Positions 61,182-64,000 of a stretch of DNA of 64,000 nt are shown here, in pieces. A model generated the notes under the pieces. That model did not search any database. It saw nothing but the letters and a program-made list of their open reading frames with translations, and had not been told where the DNA came from. A program made the position numbers and the translations under genes. Origin of the DNA: CAJQQY01 sp045104975 (GTDB lineage: Bacteria; Bacteroidota; Bacteroidia; Chitinophagales; Saprospiraceae); the NCBI GenBank assembly GCA_045104975.1, contig JBGCCY010000161.1, positions 4,920 to 68,919 on the forward strand, read 5' to 3'. Positions within the stretch are counted from its first letter, which is position 1, and each line of letters opens with the position of its first letter.

Positions 61182-61545
61182 ATTTTGATGTTTTGATGAA
61201 AAAATTAAATGATTAAAAAATTTTTGTACTTAAACCATTTCTTTGTGATAAAGCAAATATCAATGTTTGGAAACTCGACATTGAATTGAATTTTGCAAAA
61301 AACGCATTTAAATTTATTTCATATGAATTACATCATGAAGCTATAGAGGTAAGAAATATTTTGTACTGATTTTAGTCAAAACTTATATTGACTTTAGTCA
61401 TTCGATCTATGTTTTAAAGAGAATGAATCTTCTTAATTGAAAATATACTTTTCAATTTTTCGTCTTTTTATTGAATCTATTTCAATAAGTCGTTAAGAAC
61501 TGTTTATTTTGGAATTTTGAAAATGAGTTTTACTAAAACCCACTT
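61182..61545. other. Intergenic stretch between divergent genes
   Basis: About 360 A/T-rich bases. Two copies of tttagtca (near 61371 and 61393), close together and partly inverted (tttagtcaaa / ttgactttag), could be a regulator site. No gene was recognised. Confidence 0.4.
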
Positions 61546-62709
61546 ATGGATATTTATCAAGAAAAATCAAACTGGAAAATTTACCTCGCAATCATGGGGA
61601 TATTGATTCTGACTGCATCGTTAATTTATACAACATCCGTTGCTAATAAATTAGCAGAGGAAGAACGAACGAAAGTGGAAATTTGGGTGGAAGCGATTAA
61701 TAATGTCTATAGTGAAGATGAAGAAGACATTCAAGCTGATTTTTCCTTTGAATTAAAAATTATTGCAAATAATACTACCATTCCTTTAATTCTAGTTGAA
61801 GATTCTGGGGTTATCCAAATGTCTCGAAATTATGGAGAAACAAGGGAAGCAGATAATGAATTTATCGAGAAGAGATTAGCTGAATTAAAAGTGAATGGTT
61901 ATCCACCTGTTTCTGGAGGAGAAGGAAATTTAGTATATTATGAAGATTCGACTACGCTCAAAATGCTTACCTATTTTCCTTTCATTCAATTTGCTTTAAT
62001 TGGCGCATTTGTCGCTTTCGGATATTTCAGTTTTAGCTCAGCAAGACGATCCGAACAAAATCAAGTCTGGGTCGGAATGGCAAAAGAAACCGCTCACCAA
62101 CTAGGAACACCAATTACCGCTATCGTGGCATGGATTGAACATTTGCGAATGATCCATGAAGGCAATGAAGAAACCGCCGAGATTTTAGATGAATTAAATA
62201 ATGATGTGAGTCGATTGAATTTGATTGCCGATCGTTTTTCCAAAATTGGTGCTATTCCAGAATTGAAAAAAACGAACATTTATGAAGAGCTAGAAAATAT
62301 GAAAAATTACATGCAACGGCGAGCTCCTCGGAGAATGGTTTTTGAATTTCCAGGCTTAGAAAAAGAACCACTTTATGCTCAACTCAATGCGCCACTTTTT
62401 AATTGGGTAACTGAAAATTTATTGCGAAATGCACTCGATGCTATGGGCGGAAAAGGTAAAATATCAGCCATAGTATCAGAAGAGAAAGATTTTATAATTA
62501 TTGATATTTCAGATACTGGAAAAGGAATTCCATCCAATAAATTAAAAACAGTTTTCAAACCTGGATACTCCACTAAAAAAAGAGGTTGGGGACTTGGTCT
62601 TTCACTTGCTAAACGGATCATCGAAAGTTACCACTCTGGCAAGATTTTTGTAAAAAAGTCACAAGTAGATGAAGGAACAACCTTCAGCATTAAACTCCCC
62701 AAAAGTTAA
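61546..62709 (+). CDS. Orphan sensor histidine kinase
   Basis: 387 residues. Two membrane helices (about 11-32 and 145-165) enclose an extracytoplasmic sensor domain. The H-box is MAKETAHQLGTPITAIVAWI, the N-box NLLRNALDAMGG, G1 is DTGKGIP and G2 is WGLGLSLAKRI. The K-x-x-x-H-Q-L-G-T-P-(I/L) wording is a known Bacteroidota variant of the H-box. It should phosphorylate a response regulator, none of which is adjacent. The TonB-dependent receptor gene starts six bases after its stop, so the two may be co-transcribed, which is odd for an orphan kinase. Confidence 0.9.
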   Translation: MDIYQEKSNWKIYLAIMGILILTASLIYTTSVANKLAEEERTKVEIWVEAINNVYSEDEEDIQADFSFELKIIANNTTIPLILVEDSGVIQMSRNYGETREADNEFIEKRLAELKVNGYPPVSGGEGNLVYYEDSTTLKMLTYFPFIQFALIGAFVAFGYFSFSSARRSEQNQVWVGMAKETAHQLGTPITAIVAWIEHLRMIHEGNEETAEILDELNNDVSRLNLIADRFSKIGAIPELKKTNIYEELENMKNYMQRRAPRRMVFEFPGLEKEPLYAQLNAPLFNWVTENLLRNALDAMGGKGKISAIVSEEKDFIIIDISDTGKGIPSNKLKTVFKPGYSTKKRGWGLGLSLAKRIIESYHSGKIFVKKSQVDEGTTFSIKLPKS

Positions 62710-62715
62710 CCATTA

Positions 62716-64000
62716 GTGGAAAAATCTCTAAATAAAAATCCTATCAAAATTACCACCCAACGTTATAAAATAATTTGGGTCTTTTCTGTTTTATTATTTC
62801 TCGGAATTTCATTTCCTACTCAAGCATCTTCATTCAATTTTTTTGATTTACAAATTACCGTTACCGACGCTAAAACTGGTGAACCTTTGATTGGTGCAAC
62901 AGTTGCAACTGATGATTTGGGATTTTCAGGAACAACAGATTTGGATGGCAAAATTACCTTAAATGGAATTGGACATTTGGAGCAGGTTAATTTTTCCTAC
63001 ATCGGTTATGAGAATTTGAGTATTCCATTTAATCGAATTCGATCGATGAAGGGTAAAATCAAAATGATCGAAGCGACAAATATCATCAGCGAAGTAAAAG
63101 TGTACGGTCGACGAGATGTGGCAAAGGAAGAAATTCCAATGATGGTTGATCGGATTTCAAAAGAAAGTATTGCTTTTAATAATTCTCAAACCTCTGCGGA
63201 TGTCTTGGGAAATCATTCAGAAGTTTTTATACAAAAATCTCAAATGGGTGGAGGAAGTCCAATCATTCGAGGTTTCGAAGCCAATAAAGTTTTATTAGTT
63301 GTCGACGGCGTGCGGATGAATAATGCTATTTATCGAGAAGGGCATATTCAAAATTCGATTACTTTGGACAATTCTATTTTGGAACAAGCAGAGGTAATCT
63401 ATGGACCAAGTTCATTGATTTATGGAAGTGATGCATTGGGTGGAGTCGTTCACTTTCGAACGCGTGATCCAAAAGTACTTTTCAATTATGATAAAGCTTA
63501 TGAATTGAAAACAAATGCTAGTGTTAGATTTTCTACGGCTAATTTAGAAAAATCAGCTCACGTAGATTTTGATTATGCTACGCAAAAATGGGGTTCGGTA
63601 ACTAGTATCACTTATGTAAATTATGATGATTTGCGAGCAGGGGATAATCGGCCTGATGAATATCCAGATTTTGGAAAAACAGGATATTATGTACTTCGTT
63701 TAGAAAATCAAGATCAACGACTTCAAAATTCAGATCCTAATATTCAAAAAGGAACAGGTTACAACCAATTGGATTTTTTGCAAAAAATAAAATTCCAGCC
63801 TTCGGAAAAGTTATTCTACATTTTTAATCTGCAGTACTCTACTTCAAGCGATGTTCCACGATATGATATGCTAAATGATACCTTGAGTTCTGCTGATGAT
63901 TTGAAATGGGCAGAATGGTATTATGGCCCTCAAAATCGCTTTTTAGGTTCTCTAAAAATTAAGAGCCTAAAATCAACTGCACTTTATGATAAGACTACAA
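62716..64000 (+). CDS. TonB-dependent receptor, N-terminal part (cut by window edge)
   Basis: The frame is open from GTG 62716 to the window end (about 428 residues visible). A signal-like segment (about residues 17-36, YKIIWVFSVLLFLGISFP) is followed by a CarboxypepD_reg-like domain (about 45-125, ITVTDAKTGEPLIGATVAT). The plug domain (about 140-250) contains GGGSPIIRGFEANKVLLVVDG and then YGPSSLIYGSDALGGVVHF. This plug wording resembles the hemoglobin/heme-type receptors, but many TonB receptors share it. The barrel runs off the window. It starts six bases after the histidine kinase stop, and a second start further in was not preferable. Confidence 0.88.
   Translation, partial: MEKSLNKNPIKITTQRYKIIWVFSVLLFLGISFPTQASSFNFFDLQITVTDAKTGEPLIGATVATDDLGFSGTTDLDGKITLNGIGHLEQVNFSYIGYENLSIPFNRIRSMKGKIKMIEATNIISEVKVYGRRDVAKEEIPMMVDRISKESIAFNNSQTSADVLGNHSEVFIQKSQMGGGSPIIRGFEANKVLLVVDGVRMNNAIYREGHIQNSITLDNSILEQAEVIYGPSSLIYGSDALGGVVHFRTRDPKVLFNYDKAYELKTNASVRFSTANLEKSAHVDFDYATQKWGSVTSITYVNYDDLRAGDNRPDEYPDFGKTGYYVLRLENQDQRLQNSDPNIQKGTGYNQLDFLQKIKFQPSEKLFYIFNLQYSTSSDVPRYDMLNDTLSSADDLKWAEWYYGPQNRFLGSLKIKSLKSTALYDKTT

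Noticed and set aside
1..64000. CRISPR array, prophage or conjugative element
   Set aside because: No regularly spaced repeats of the right size, no phage structural genes, and no transfer genes were seen.

Overview
The window looks like a low-GC Bacteroidota chromosome, probably Saprospiria or a near relative; the lineage is inferred, not proven. Support comes from promoters of the Bacteroidota type (TTTG, about 20 bases, TAnnTTTG) before ileS, recA, rlmN, the HU gene and tRNA-Asn, from the near absence of Shine-Dalgarno sites, and from a C-terminal type IX secretion sorting domain. Further support is an OmpA-family protein with TPR, propeller, CRD and OmpA domains, a eukaryal-like IleRS and several Bacteroidota-only small proteins. 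No prophage, CRISPR array or conjugative region is visible. The only mobile element is a decayed IS4-family insertion at 5938-7430.

Layout. 1-1180 is the end of a surface-polysaccharide type cluster (SGNH hydrolase tail, DUF5989, SxtJ-like). 1264-5911 holds a DUF1877 protein, a VWA protein, a flippase-like membrane protein, a flavin reductase-like protein with a 14-base homopolymer, and a TlpA-like thioredoxin. After the IS comes an S9 peptidase whose signal peptide seems to have been cut off by one lost base. 10021-12661 is an ABC/FtsX cluster with a histidine-rich extracytoplasmic loop, reminiscent of zinc-linked clusters. A ROK sugar kinase follows.

13699-17316 is the most notable locus: a short isoleucine-rich leader peptide, a pairing segment and a competing terminator stand in front of ileS. 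Together they make a complete ribosome-mediated attenuator. 17925-21287 is a compact operon of a homoserine-kinase-like APH protein, threonine synthase and an ornithine cyclodeaminase-like enzyme. 21512-33387 carries fluoride channel crcB, a WecA/MraY-type transferase, oligoendopeptidase, uppS, bamA, an OmpA/PD40 protein, a DUF2147 protein, a small conserved protein and recA.

33520-41391 has a TIGR01777 epimerase, an oligopeptide-type ABC importer (lipoprotein plus two oversized permeases, no ATPases), a small lipoprotein with a promoter firing antisense into it, HU, and a cystathionine synthase/lyase. 41543-51764 has radC, an M14 peptidase, an Nramp-like transporter without the canonical metal motifs, a broken sensor/LytTR pair, rlmN with a possibly leaderless mRNA, a secreted protein of three 214-residue repeats, a PfkB kinase and tRNA-Asn. 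51906-64000 has an ankyrin-SDR fusion, a PrsW protease/hydrolase pair, an orphan peptide permease, a SpoIIE phosphatase, a TPR/SHOCT protein, a CBS protein, a CsgG-like secreted protein, an orphan histidine kinase and the start of a TonB-dependent receptor.
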